From the NCBI GenBank assembly GCA_032173965.1, contig CM063287.1, positions 9,987,859-10,051,858 on the forward strand: DNA of 64,000 nt, given 5' to 3'. This document shows positions 36,839 through 50,457 of this stretch, piece by piece; the stretch's first letter is position 1; the number at the start of each line of letters is the position of its first letter. The notes beneath the pieces were generated by a model that worked only from the letters and a program-made list of their open reading frames with translations, had not been told where the DNA came from and searched no databases. The position numbers and the translations under genes were made by a program. This stretch comes from Sitta carolinensis (lineage: Eukaryota; Chordata; Aves; Passeriformes; Sittidae).

Positions 36839-38852
36839 AATGTTTAAGTGCTAGAAAAATTTCTGACTTTTATTAGAGAGAATCAATATTTTCCAAACCA
36901 GTAGATGAGGTTGGATCCCAATTTCTGTGCTTGATGGCATGCTTTCCCAATTAGTTGCACCTTTTCACATAAGCAACCATAGTTCCCTTACAAAGTTCTT
37001 GGTTTTGGTAAGACAATTACAAGAGTGGATGTGGTGAACTCAAAAGAGCAGGAGATGTGTGAGGCAGAACAGCAGTGATGCAAGAGCAATATTCGTACCA
37101 GTGGGATCAGTACCAGCCCAGCCATCTGGAAATATGGTTCCTTGTTCTGTAAATAAGTCTCAAAATCAGTTTTGCCGTTGACACTTCATCTGATAAGATA
37201 ATATAAGGAGTTCATTTTTGGGAATATTTACCTGTGACTGTTTGGAGGGTTCATGTGGTAAATCCTGCTGTTTAAATACTTTGCCATGAATACTCATTCC
37301 AATGAAATGCCCACTGGTAGTTCATAAAATTATGTCATTGTTATTCAATTTTGCACACAAGAAGATGAAAACCGTGCAAATGTCAGCAAGAGAGTCAAGC
37401 AAATTGAAACCATACTCCATACTAAATTAATTCAGATTTTGATTGTTTTTGAAGAAAATATTAAGTGGTAAACTTCAAGACATCATTACAGACCTTTAAT
37501 AGACCCATGTGAAAGGACGTTTAAAAAAAATTAAAATCACATTTTTTAAAGACTTAAATATTAATTTTCTGAGTAAATCGTGTTTTCTATAAGAGCAGCT
37601 CTTCTTTTTTTTTTCTCATTTCTCACATCAAACACAAGAGTTGGAGCAGTGGTGCAAATTTCACCCCAACATAGTCATACTGTAATGGGATTTCTGTCCT
37701 CACAATTACAGACCCCACAGGTACTGGCACAGGAGTGCCACAGAAGCTCAGTGCCAGTGACTGGCACAGGAAGATTCACTGTGCAGCAGCTGCTCCAGGT
37801 GTGTGCTGTGGACCTGTACATAACATGGTGGATCAGTCTTTTTATAGGTTGAAACAGGAACACTTTGATTTAAGCTATAGTGAGGTGGAGTTTGCTTGGC
37901 CTACTGATTTTATGTTCTTCTGATATTTTTGAACTTTGTTTTGGAAATTTATTCTCTACTTATCTTTCCCTATCTATAATTACCTCTTAAATGAATCTTT
38001 TCCCATTACCAGATGTGGATGACTTTGTTTCCCTTGCTGGGGAGGCAAAGTCACCATTACCTGTCCAAATAATTGTCTCAGTTGTTTGTATTGCCTCTGC
38101 TGGGCAGCACCTTGACAATTTTTGCAAAACAAGAAGGCTCAACACCACATTAGGCTAAAAATGATTTATGAGCAGATGTAAAAGCTACAGACATTGCCAA
38201 GGTAAAAAGCAACAAATGTCAACTGAGCTTTGAAATGTTCCATGCTTTTTCAGCTGAGGTTCTGGTAGAGCAGCTAAACACACCACAGTGTTTATTGTAC
38301 CCTTGTAACCACTGACTGCTAATTCCAGAGGCTCATGTTACTGCAGCTTCACCAAATGAACACTAAGTGTGTTTATCAACACTGCTGAACGCTGCTCTGT
38401 TACTGAATAAACACGATCAAGGGAAAGGTCGGAAGAGAGAAGAGAATTTGGCTGCTGGTGATAATTTCCAGTCGTGGAGCAATTATTTAGATAGGAGAAT
38501 TTAGTCTGAGAATAAAGAGTTTAGTAAGTGCTGGATTTGCATAATAATAATACATGTCACTTTAAATTTCCTCCTGGCGTTTTCATGCACTTTTGAAATG
38601 AATCCTAATTATAAATGTTATAGAAGTCTCACATAATGTGAATTTACTTGTACATACATTTGCATTATTCTCATTTTTAAGTGTGCCGATGATTAACACT
38701 AGTAGCCAAGCTATTATGTTAACTGCAAGAGTATACTACACACCATCTTTTAGAAATTAAATGTTATGCACATTAAATGTGCAGATAACTCTAAAAATTC
38801 ACCCCTAATCAACTGCACAAAAGAGAAAAAACCAAACAAAAATCTTAAAGTG

Positions 38853-38884
38853 AAATCAGGATTAAAAGCAAAATCAGGATTAAA
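38853..38884. repeat. 18-bp period direct duplication
   Basis: 'aaatcaggattaaa' occurs at 38853 and 38871, in an A-rich context. Confidence 0.92.
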
Positions 38885-39318
38885 TATTGTACTTGACATA
38901 CTTAATTTAAATATTAAAACAAAGCATTTTTTAAAAAGCCAAAACCCATGACATTGATTTTTGATACTGTAAATGGAAGGAAAGCTTTTCAAAGAAGCCA
39001 CTTAAAGAAAATTTACAGAAACTCACTTTCTTATATGAATTTTTAGCCTACAACATTCCATTTTTCAGGTACTGTGTGACAAATAAGAATGACATTAAAT
39101 TTCTTTGAGCACTAATATGATTATCCTGAGCTAGACCATTCTCCAAAGTGAGTCACTGCTGCCATCTGGAAGTCAATGAATTGAATTAAGATGTTTATAT
39201 CTTACATGAAAACTAAAAAAAATGCATGGCAAAAGTTGTAAATATAACCTGAGGTGAGAGAACATGAAAATACGGATCCCATACATGTGAAAACTGTGGA
39301 TTCCACACTGCAAAATTT

Positions 39319-39350
39319 ACTAAACTGTTGTACAGAGTGTACAATTTAGT
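39319..39350. repeat. Imperfect hairpin, 13 paired bp with a bulge
   Basis: TTGTACA pairs with TGTACAA across a GAG loop, then after a three-base CTG bulge on the left, ACTAAA pairs with TTTAGT. Seen directly; function unknown. Confidence 0.85.
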
Positions 39351-39560
39351 ATAATCAGGATATATATATTTTTAAATAATTCAATTGATTTTTTTTTTTG
39401 TTTAATTTCACCAGAATGGGTTAGCTTTATTCTGGCCTAAAGTTCCAAAAGCTCTGAAGTAACATTAATAAACTTTCAATCCATCCAGTAGAAACTTCAC
39501 TATGTGAACATTTCCTCATGGAGAAATAATTTTTTCCAATTTTCCATTTTCTGAAGACAG

Positions 39561-39584
39561 AAAAACAAAACAAAACAAAAAAAA
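39561..39584. repeat. (AAAAC)n short tract
   Basis: Three imperfect AAAAC units followed by an A8 run. Confidence 0.85.
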
Positions 39585-40089
39585 TCACATTCACTTCAAT
39601 GCAGATAATGCAGAGAAAAGTTGCACGGAGCCTACTGCCGTCTTCAAACAAGAAGAAACATTTCCCACTGTCTAAAGCATTGATTTTTCCTTGATAAATC
39701 CAATGATGGAGTGTTTTAGTCAGAAAACAGCCTCAGAAAAAATGCATTAACATATGGTTAGAATTGCACTTCCATAGCCAGCTGCCTGATCCAATTATCC
39801 TAATTTAAAAGAAGAATAATTTATGTTTTCTAGTGAATGCCACATAGAAACTGTGCCTACATTGTGTCTTCTAATGACTTAAACAAAAGGTTTGGACAAT
39901 CCAGCAGAATAAATCTTACAGGCACTTAAAAAATATTATCTTAAGAAATAGTGTCAGTTTGGAAACAGGTGATCTCGAGCTACAACCTTTGAGAATTCTT
40001 CCATCACAGACAAACCTCACAGCGACATCCGAGGTGCTGGTTTGATTCAACTTCTGAAGCTGTCCCAAGGTTTTTAATTTTTTTTTTAA

Positions 40090-40270
40090 AGTTTGCAGGG
40101 AGCATGGAATCCCTGCAGCCTCAGGGCTGGAGAGCCCCCAGGGCCAGGCTGAGCCCCAGGCTCTGGCATCTGCACCATTCCCAAACCCTGGCACAGAGGG
40201 GTCCAGCACTGCCCTCACCCTGAGTGTCTGTGACCCCTGCAGCTGAGAAGCTCCTGGCAACCTTTCTGAC
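40090..40270. other. GC-rich patch under the longest open frame
   Basis: About 180 bp of GC-rich sequence with 'cctgcagcctcagggctgga', 'ccccagggccaggctg' and 'ctctggcatctgcaccattc'. It sits within a 164-codon minus-strand frame. The frame's N-terminal and C-terminal parts are AT-rich hydrophobic sequence, the middle is low-complexity, and no domain is visible, so I do not call a gene. The patch looks like an old repeat fragment or isolated GC-rich element. Confidence 0.35.
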
Positions 40271-43200
40271 TGGGAGCTGCAGCAGTATTCCAGGCACATG
40301 TCATTTTTATTTGGGGGGGTTCCCCTTCTAATTAACATTTTAGCATGGCTAATTAAATTTATTAACAAAGCTATTTCATTGCTTAGTAAATAAGAGTTCA
40401 TTAAAAACACATTATTGAATGGTTAACAACAACACAATAAAAAGTATAGAAGGGGTAAGTTAATGATTGTATTTGTACTAATATCATAGTATGAGAATGC
40501 TCATTAATATTATTTATTTTAGATTGCCTCAGTAAACATTATTATTTGGTACACATTACTAACATGTTTTAATGATCTTTTATTTATCCAGTGAACAATG
40601 AAAACTGATGATGTGCAAGCATTTGTTCAAGGCTTTACAGCTTGTTATAAGGTTGTATTTGCACACAAGAACAATTAACACGCCAGCACACAAGAGATTT
40701 TATTGATAGCACAAAGACAATGTTAGGAAATTAGCCATGACCAGCTCTGGAGCAGACAAAGACACAATCTGAACTCTGTCAAAGGAGTTGACACTGAGGT
40801 TTGGGAGTGAGCACTCAGGGAGAGTGTGGTCACAAAAAGGCACCGGCTGAGTACTGGTGTGTGAGATACCCCGCAGGACTCCCCTGAGGAGAAGCAGTGT
40901 GATAATTGATTATGTGCTTGCATCGGCCTCTTCACTTTAATTTTGGACATGAACCTGTTTCCCCTGGAGTTACAGGAAGTTTTTCTTTTCAGTTTTGGGG
41001 GAATCAGATTTTCCCCTCAAGCTGGTAAGCAATTTAACAGCTCTCCACACCCGTAGCACCCAGGCAGTTCCAACTCAGTTCTTCAGCCTCTCTGTACTAC
41101 TGCTTTAACTAACTTCATCAATATTATTTATTCATTATGGGTTGTGAGGAGACCGAAGCCTAGTGATTCGTTAGTCTCACTAGAAGACATGTAAATCCAG
41201 TTGATGCCTTGTATAGTTCACTCTCTCAGGATTAGTGAAACAGTAGAAAACTCAGTGTATTTTGCATGTCACTGACTGTTTCTTACAAAGGTATTTGTTT
41301 GTGTGCTGGAGAGATATGTGAACAAACAAACTTGCGAATATAAATTGTATTTACTGAAGAGATTGTTTTGTCTTCTGATGTGCTACCAGAGGAACTACAG
41401 ACTTCCTTGCAGCACACAGAGAGACGACATAGATCAGTGTGTTCTATAAGTCACTTCTAATTCCCATCAATTCCAGAATGCTTTATAAATTGCTGGGGTG
41501 AGTTGAGTTTCCAGCTATCACAGTAATTTCCTGAGACACTTGCATAGCTGCTCATGAGAAATCTATTTTAATAAGCAATAACCTGAGTGGAAATAATATA
41601 AAGATTGTAAAAACCAGGCAAAAATATAATGTAAATTAAAACAGTAAGGTTAAGTCCCTCAACGGGAGGAGTGAAGCAGGATTCAGTCTCACTGAGCTCT
41701 GAAAGGTGCTGCCTTAATAACAGTTTGGGATTAAACACAAGAGCACAAAACTCAGAAATATGACTTCAAACTCTACCAGACTTTTATTTTCATACAGCAA
41801 AGAGAGGGTTGCTGTTTTTAATAAGAAGTAAGACCTCTTTTGTCCACAATGATCTGTATTTTCAGGTGTCTCTGCTTTGCTGCCTTACAGAGCACTTCTG
41901 ATGTAGCACGTGCCTCTGAGGGCTTGCTCTACAGGTACTAGTTTATTCATGGGGAGTGAATCTATCCCTGGAGTGTTTGACTTCTGTGTTGAAAGAACAA
42001 TTAAGGGTTTTGTTTGTTTGTAAATAACCTCAATATGGTTTCAAAATGAATGTGAACTTGATACTTGCATTTGTCAAACATGTAGGAAAAACTTGTGTCA
42101 CCAAGAATCAGAAGCCTGAAACAGTGAATGAGAGACACCGGAACACTGTGTAGCTCTCATAGGCAGCCATTTGCATAAGAAAGCATGCATTTGACAATAC
42201 ACAAGTACACAAGTAAGAGGCCAAGTTATGAACATCAGTTATTTCACTTCTTATGGCAGTGCAAAGCATCTCACATCTCCTGCATGAGAGTTCTGTGGAG
42301 CCCTATGTGCTTTGGCCTGCCTGTGTTGTAACTGTTCTTTTCCCTCCCCCAACACAATGTGCTCACGGGAAAAGCATTTCCTCCTGAGATCTTGAATTCC
42401 TTCTGTACTTATCCCCATCTCTTCTCCAGGGAAAATATACTGATCACACTAAATGCTCATGCACAGCAATGGCACTTTGAAGACTTGCACAAATAAAACA
42501 TTAAAAATAAGGCACGAATAAGAGAGACGATTTTATTCAGAGAGATTGAAACTTAAATGGGAACTTCAGGATGCCATTTGCTCATCCAGCTTCAAAGTGA
42601 CTTACAGAAAATACTACATTACAAAAATGAGCAAATGATACAGAAGTAAAGAATTCTTAATGGAGATAATAGCCATAATAAAAAGTTGAAAACAAACCCT
42701 AGATTAAACAAATTCTCACATCATTTGAAAGTAAAATAAAGAATGATTTCACTGAAATGAAAATATATTTGAAAACTACTTGGCTATAGGAAGCAAGTTT
42801 ACATCAATGACATTTATTGACTGTAAGGACTCAGCTCCTGACAGAAATAAAAACATTTAATAATGTCCATAAAGGAGTTTATTTCTTCCTGAGATTATCA
42901 TGACACCAGAGTCAGCCATTGGGATTCTAGAAATTTCATATGTAGTATACTGCGTTGTGCTAAATGTTGGTGTTTTGGGATGTGTACATGATATCAGAAC
43001 TGGCTTCCTAAAGAATGCCATGTAACTACATTTGGGTATGACAAAGACAAGGTTGTAGCCAGGCTTCCTTAACTATTGTTCCATGGACTGTAATACATTT
43101 ATTTTGTCAGGCTTCTTCAGAGAGCACTTGTCATCAAACCTCCAGAGAAACCAGTACTGCCCTCACACAAATCCATAAAGAATAACTGAACTTTTTACTG

Positions 43201-43517
43201 TAATGAAATTTAATCATTCTTTTAAAACTTTTTACAGAAAAGTGGTGGCCAGAAGGAAGAAATTAGAGACTGTCACTATAGCTCCTTGAAACGTGGATCT
43301 ATAAATAGGAACTGTGGAAGAATATGACATGTAAATCTCCTGAGTGTAGAAGTGTAGGAGGGATAGAGCAATGAGGGGTTTGCAGAGTGTTTCTTTTTAA
43401 TTATTAAGGAAACTTAGTGGTAAATCCACTTTAAATGAAGCTGTCTCTCAGACAAAACAGAAGATGAGCATCTTCATTGCCCAGAAGTTTCTGACATCTC
43501 TGATTTCCTTATTTCAG

Positions 43518-43646
43518 GGCTTTCTAGAGAGATGTGAAGTCTGGGTTGCCGCAGGAATTTACAGCAATCTGGGCCGGTCCTTTAGCAGCACCCTAGACTC
43601 TTGTATTAAACTAACATGTGACAAAATTTCCCCAGAACACAAATAG
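43518..43646 (+). other. Candidate terminal exon ORF (unidentified)
   Basis: A strong acceptor ('ctgatttccttatttcag') is followed at once by an open frame of 42 codons to TAG, reading GFLERCEVWVAAG, later SSTLDSC, and ending ISPEHK. The segment is slightly richer in G+C and CpG than its surroundings. No donor is evident, and no close polyadenylation signal was noticed downstream. It does not resemble a protein I know. Confidence 0.14.
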
Positions 43647-46600
43647 TGGATTCCCTTTGTTTTCCGAGCCCAGTAACTGCTCCTGTGCACTATGCTGCAG
43701 TTACCTGTGATGCTACAAGACTATGCTCTTGACAGCTTTTACTTTAAACTGCATTAAGGCTTACATGCCTGCATAAAGACAGGTTATATTTACTTCTCTA
43801 ACTCAAACTGGCAGCTCTTGTTGATATAAAACAGAGACAGAACCACTTTGGGTCAACTCAATTCACTCACTGTTTGAAAAAGACTGTTGGACTTCATTTC
43901 ACTATAGACAGCACTCTTTTTTTAAAACACCCAAGTTGTCTTTTCTACCTCACATTCTTCTATTTGGAAAACAATTTAATTCAGATTCCCACATTACCAT
44001 TAATTAACATTGGTTTAACTTTCAGTTAAGTATATACTTAAAGTTAAGCAGTAGATACATAAATTCCAGAACCAGGGCCAACATTTGTGCCAGATAAATC
44101 ATTTAAACTATACAAACCAGTAACTAATCAACAAAGAGGTAATTTTAATGATTTAAATAAAAAAAAAAAAGTTATTTTAAAAGTACCAGTAAAAAGATGT
44201 CATCAAAATAATATTATGCAGGTTGACTTTACTGGTGCCTTTGTTTAGGAAATTCCCATCAACTAAAAAGAATGGTAATTTCAACATAGGCAAAGGAGAA
44301 CAGTCATTAAGTGAGTCCTAATGAATTTCTCCTTTATTAAAACATTGTCAAACTAGAAACTGTGATCTAAGCTCATTATAGCAGTAATTGTGTTTACTCA
44401 CTTATTTACTCAGCAACAGCTAAGGTGCTTACTGGAATTACTTCAATACACAGCAGAATGGAGTGGAATGGCAGTAAAGAGGACAGTGAAGATCTTGCAA
44501 ATGTGATTTGCTAACTACATCCAAACTATTCAAAGACAAACAGCTGGTTTCTTCAGTTTATTATGGTTTACTGATGTGAATACAACATGGCTCAGGATCT
44601 CTGCCCTCAGCCGTTCTCTGCTCTGGGACAGAGAGCGCTTCACACCCTGGCTTGCCCAGGCAGCAGTAGTACCCACACAGCTTGGGTACTAATTCCTCCA
44701 GCCTCTACTATCATTTTTGAGGTCAGGTATTAAGCAATAAGGTCATCATTTGATAGAAGGAAAAGATTGCTGTATCAATAGTGAAAGTTTTGGGAGATTT
44801 TTCAAACTGCAAAAAAAGATGAAAAAGGTAATTCCGAGTACTCTTTTTTAGGTAACATGGATATTTTGAGAATTAGTGCTGATAATATATTGAGTTTCAG
44901 CAGTGTTCTCTATAAAACTGGCCCTGAAAGTAGGTGTAGAATTGTGCAACTGAGTGTATTTAGATATTGCTCTATGTGTGTGCTGCAGAGTTACCTGTAC
45001 AAAATACGCAGTGGAGTTTTTAGTGCTGCATTAGCACTGAGATCTGTGTGTTAAGCAGCAGGGTGAATAGAAATCACAGCACTTGTTCAACAAGTCCTCT
45101 CCTAAAAATGAACAGCAAAACTGATGTCCATGAGACTCAAGCAGGACAACATAACATGATTAACCTCATTTTCACAACATTTTATCCTGAAGAATTCTGT
45201 TTTCAAATAGACCAAAACCCGGCTTATTCAGCATCCAAAAGTGCACTGTAACTGAAACCCTACAGTCATCAACATGTCCTTGAAATTAGTATTGTATATA
45301 CAAGGTAATTTTTGCATTAAAGAGCATTTTATAAGCTATTTGTACAAACGTGTCATAAAAGAGACCAAATACAGCCAATTCCATGGTCACCTGCTTCCAG
45401 GGATTACTCCTGGGTGAAAATGTTGCCAATTCCATCTACAAATATACAACTACAATTCACTAGAAGTGTCCAGATTAAATTCCTTATGTAGTTAAGGTCA
45501 ATATTCTCCAAATAAGAAAATTTAACCAAGGTCATGATATAATTTAGGAAGGACCTCTAATACCCACTAGAGCATTGGGAACAGAAAGCAACAATATATT
45601 AGAAAGGCGGCTCTGTACTTCCAATGATTGTTTTATATTTGTAGCACTTGTAGATGATGAAGATATGTATTACTGATGAAGTGAGGGCAATTTTTTCTGA
45701 GCTCAGTTTTTCAGCTATCTTTGAATTCTACCCTCCTTAAGAGTGTCAGCATGGAATCCACTGTGTGATGGAGATGAAGGCTTGAACAATAGCTCAAAAA
45801 CAACTACATGCTTGAGGGTGCTTCCTGTGCTGTATATTAGCTGGAAACTTTTAAATAAAGTTCCTTTTGACCTACATGTTATTATCTAAGATCACATTTT
45901 CTGCAAGCAGTTTGTCAAAAATGCACAATGTGAGTTCTTCACACTAACCTTTTATGGAGTCTTTCTAAAAATATAATTAGCTAAAAGGACAAGTTAGAAA
46001 TCGTGTTAATATTAATTGTAGCAGATGGAATTTTGAGGGGAAGCAGAAAGGCTAATTTTAACTTCTTACTTAAAAATAGAGCTGTACCAGCTGCAAGTTA
46101 TTCCCAGCCAACTTGTATTCACTGAAACTGAAAAAAAGACTGTCAAGCTCATGGGTAGCCAACATCCTTGCTCACAAATCTAGAGGCAGCAGTGTAGGAC
46201 TTCTGAACTTGTGATGCATTGCACACAAACCCTTCTCCCAGAACATGATGTCTGTGTTAAACTGTGTCAAATCTTAAAGAGATTTATTCTGAGGATAAGA
46301 ATTTATAGCACTTGTCACCACAGGTGATATTGCCAAAGCTGTGCAGAATATCAGCAATTAGCCTGCTCTGTAGTCATATCTGTGAGCAGAAAATGTGCTT
46401 GTTACCCAATACAGGTCTGCTTGGCATAAATAATTCTAGCAGTTATAAGTGCCGATTTACTTTAGAAACATGGAGCCTGATCTGGCTTCAAATTCTTCAC
46501 ACTTCTGAAGGATTTGAAGGTGCTTTTTTGTTCCTCAATTAGCTGCTTTTACCAGATTAATTGATGCATTATCATTTTTGGGGGAAAATCCACTTTTGCC

Positions 46601-48560
46601 TTTTAAATTTCTAGACATACACGCATCAGCAGTAGCTGCCTTATCAGAGACAAGCCTTTCCTGCTGAAGTACATTTCATTTCTAGGAGTGATTTGTGGTA
46701 TCCATTCAAACTCAGTTATTTCTGAAGTTTGTCTAACCCTGTGCTATTCAGGAGTTAGTTTTGACATTTCTCCCACTAAATTATAGTGTTTCACCTCTCT
46801 GAAGACACAAATGCCATTTTAGCAGATCAGGTGCCACCTCCAGTAGCTGACTAGCCCTCTAACTTGACTCAATGCCGTTAAACTTCCCCCACATGGTGAC
46901 TCAGTTCGTGCATTTCAAGGTAAAGCATCTCTAGTTAAAGAATCTCATACTGTACATCTGGTCATAAATTGATTAAAAATGCTTCAAAGAGACTCATTCA
47001 ATGGATTAATGCATGCAGGTCATTACTGGCTGTTAACTGAGATCTGAACTGATGGAAATTAATTGCTTCAGGATTAAATTAGCTTGTGTTAAGGGATTCT
47101 CATAACTTTTGAAGGGAAATGCAAGAGCACCACCATCTCCTCATCTCCAGAGTATGCTTTCAACTTCTCTACTCTTTTTAGAAGGCTTTGTAGACAAAAT
47201 ATGTTCCTAGTCTAAATCTTATTGCATAAAGTGGTGTTGGGCATTTCCAGAGACTGCAATTTACCCTGTATCAGTTTTGGGTTTTATTCATAGGTGAATC
47301 ACATTCATTGTAGCCTGGCTGTGCTGCCAAGAGAGGTGTCTTTCTTCAGGAAGATGAGAGGTTAATGCCATTTTGTCTGTATGAAAAAATGTAAATTTCT
47401 CAGTTTATCTGGTTATATATATGATCCAACTAAGTATGGAGTCTTTACCTAGTATCAGCAATTCCATCATTACTAAGAACTCTCATTTGAGTGCTGCTCA
47501 CGGGATTTCAAGGGTTAAGCATTGTTTTCTGTGTGCATTACAGAATTTCTTGCTATCTCATGTTGCAGCCTTAAAATCCAACTGTATTTTCTTATCAACT
47601 ATTTAACATATCTTATCTAGGGTTATTTGAAGCCTGCCTTCTAAATAAAAAGATGGTTAAAGAGGTGGGCAAGATCAAGACAGGTGTAATAGCACCATAT
47701 TCTCATGTCTCAGCCCCAGCTGATATAATATATACCAGTTTTATATCTTTTATCTATCAGTGCTTTTTATCTATACTTTCACTTTTACACTGATTGAAAC
47801 AGAGTTAACTAATTTAATAAGTATCTGGTTATGTCCAAAATACCTGTTGGGAGGTGTGAGGGGAGAGAAGTTGAAAAAAACACAAACATATATATGTGCA
47901 CAAGTATACATATTTAAAATACTCTGCTGTGTTTTTCCTTTAAAAGTTCAAGTTTATTGACTATAAATACTTTATTCAAGACGAGATCAGAACAACTCAG
48001 AGCTCTTTAAATTTTGAAGAAAAACAAAATCTGACTTCAAAATGTCACATGGCAAATTCAGGCTGAAACTAATCACTATGGACAGGCAGCTTTCTTTTAG
48101 CTTTACAATCATATCCTTACTACAAAATCAGAAGATGAGCTAAGAAAGCAGCCTATTCTTACTGCAAAACCCAGAAGAGCATAAATGTTCTGACAATTAA
48201 GCTCTTTTTAACACAGAAAATACAGTGTTTCCCTAATCCTTGTCAAAGAAAAAATGGCAAGTGCTTGGAGTGAACCTAATATTTGCATAACTTCATTGAA
48301 TTGGCAGATACTTTATCTAAAATTCCATTTATCTATCATTCATTGGACATGAAATACATTAAGTACTTGTGGAAAAGGGTTCAGCCACTAAATCTAAAAA
48401 CTAGGTTAAAAATGCAGAGTACCCACTTCTTGCACCACATGGTAGGGCTATGCAGCAGCATCAATGTGAGCCCTGAATCCTTACATGCCCACGAGGATAT
48501 ACTCTTGGAACTATAACAAGAATAAGACTTGTTTATTTATTTTTCTCTCCCTCTCCCCTG

Positions 48561-48612
48561 ACATATACATACAAATATATATTTCTCATATATATATGTA
48601 TGTATGCATATG
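48561..48612. repeat. AT-rich microsatellite (ATAC/ATAT/TATG)
   Basis: Alternating 'acatatacatacaaatata' and 'catatatatatgtatgtatg' stretches. The second part is self-complementary and could extrude as a hairpin. Confidence 0.85.
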
Positions 48613-49350
48613 GTAAGAATTTACACCTTTCCCATTAGATAGGGAAAAAAGTTGTAATCCTCCATCTCCTCAATTTACTATTTGCATCTTTACTGACTTC
48701 AGCAACCTAATCTTTCTTAGGATTGGTAAGGTGATCAGCTGCACTGACTGCACTGCCATAAGGCTATCAGCAACAGTCGTGGAAGTGTGGGAGAGAGAAC
48801 GGATTGAAGGCAAAAAACAGTTCTCCTTACAGTTTAGGGGTTTTGTCTGTTTGTTTGTTTGCTTTTTCTTTTGTTATCATCAAAAATTTGAAATAACACC
48901 ATCATTTTTCAGTCTGCTGGGTCTTCCCTTTAATGCTGCATAGCACAGGCATTCTTGCAGTCATAACAGGTTCTATGATGTGTGACCTTTCAAAAGCTTT
49001 ATTTAGAGATTTTTGTTCTTACTACCTTAAAGAACAGTTCTTCAATGGTGAGAAGGTATTGGTTAGTAGAAATTTATTATCACAATTATGCTATGCTAAT
49101 GTAGCTTGGACAATTTTCCATTTCACTCCTGATGTGCCTATCTTGCTCCTCATTGGGGAAATTTAGCTGGCTATGGGTATCTTCAGGACAATAAACTAAT
49201 TTCTCACAAGACAAACAAATCACAAGAATTAATTTAACATTTCATTAGAACTTTGGCTCTTCTTTACCTGTTAGAAAAGTCTATCTGGGAAATTTAGAAA
49301 GTGAAACAGAGATGTACAATCACATCTGTAACAAAAACCCTGTTATTGAA

Positions 49351-49392
49351 GAGCGCAAGTCACCTCACATCGCCGGCTTCTAAAATTTCGCA
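49351..49392. other. Small CpG cluster
   Basis: Four CpG sites in about 40 bp (gagCGc, catCGcCGgc, ttCGca) in otherwise CpG-poor DNA. Possible regulatory element; nothing else supports that. Confidence 0.22.
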
Positions 49393-50441
49393 TCTGGTAA
49401 AACTAATCAATGCTTTTTTTCTTCTGTAGAAAGCAATTAAGTACTTACAAAGTGTGATTGCACACCTGTTATGGAAGGCATTTAAAAATAGCTAGGATGA
49501 ATAGTCCACAAAAAGCACCATCACACTCCACTGTCTAGGAAAAATCCTGATTGCTGGACTAGCCATGTGCTTCTGAAAACCAAAGTAAGCAATAGGATTC
49601 TCATCTACTTTGTCATTATGGCTAAATTAACATCACAGTATAACTTTAAAATTAATGAGATATAACTCTCATTGGCATCTATAAAAATATATGATAATAG
49701 TGTATATGAACAATTTGAAAATTAAAGGATTTGAAGAAAATTTTTAATCCATTTTAGTTTGATTAATAAAAAGGTGCACTATAATTTTTTTTGCCTAGTT
49801 TGGAAAATTTTTAAATTATTTTAATCTTTTCTCTGTGAGATTTTTTTTAGAGAATTTCAAAATCTTACATTTGACTGAGTGTCTCCAAAATAGGCAAGAA
49901 TTTTTCGTGGAATCCTGCAACTACTGTGATGGCTCTAATGCCTTTGCCCTAAACTTCAATCTGCAATGGACAGGGTGAATCCACAGTATTACTTATAAAG
50001 CAGTTTCCTGCACAGATCAAGAAGACTCTACACCATAAATAAAAAAAGTCAGTGGTGACTGCACTGAGCAGTATTGCCTAATTTGAGAAGGTGTGGAAGG
50101 CAAAATCTGACTATGACATGATGAATGTAATTATAAAAATACTCCAAACAAGTATGACACATTATAGACAGATCAGGAAACAAATTAAGGTGGAGAAAAT
50201 AAAACAATGCTATGGAAATTTGCATGAAACTTGATATCACAAGATATCATTGAGACAAGTGGTTTAGGAGAGGTCAAAGGAAACATGAGACTCTGCAGTT
50301 GAACATTTCCTAGAGAATACAGAACTATTAAACACTTTACTTTTGGGATTAGGTCAAGACATGACTTTTGCCTCAGGTAAGGAAGTGTTATCCATCTCAC
50401 ATAATAACCCCATGCAGTTCAAGACTTTATAAAGGCTTCAC

Positions 50442-50457
50442 TTTTTTTTTTTTTTTT
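50442..50457. repeat. T16 homopolymer
   Basis: Sixteen T residues followed by 'cctgagggatgc'. Confidence 0.95.

Larger units (their letters stand above)
33623..43517. other. Gene-free unique sequence
   Basis: AT-rich, with the AC microsatellite, a polypyrimidine tract, one 18-bp duplication, one hairpin and the GC-rich patch at 40.1 kb. A 32-nt splice-bounded segment at 40993-41024 (acceptor 'tttttcttttcag', donor GCTG|gtaagc) is open in all frames but too short to support. At about 38530-38660 the sequence has a homeobox-site-like TAAT-rich look, with no further evidence. Confidence 0.6.

Noticed and set aside
39916..40410. 164-codon open frame on the minus strand, the longest in the window
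   Set aside because: Its middle is the GC-rich low-complexity patch and its ends are AT-rich hydrophobic sequence. No domain, no splice context and no homologue that I recognise.
43518..43646. Strong acceptor followed by 42 codons, considered as a real last exon
   Set aside because: Kept only as a low-confidence entry: no partner exon, no close polyadenylation signal noticed, no recognisable protein.
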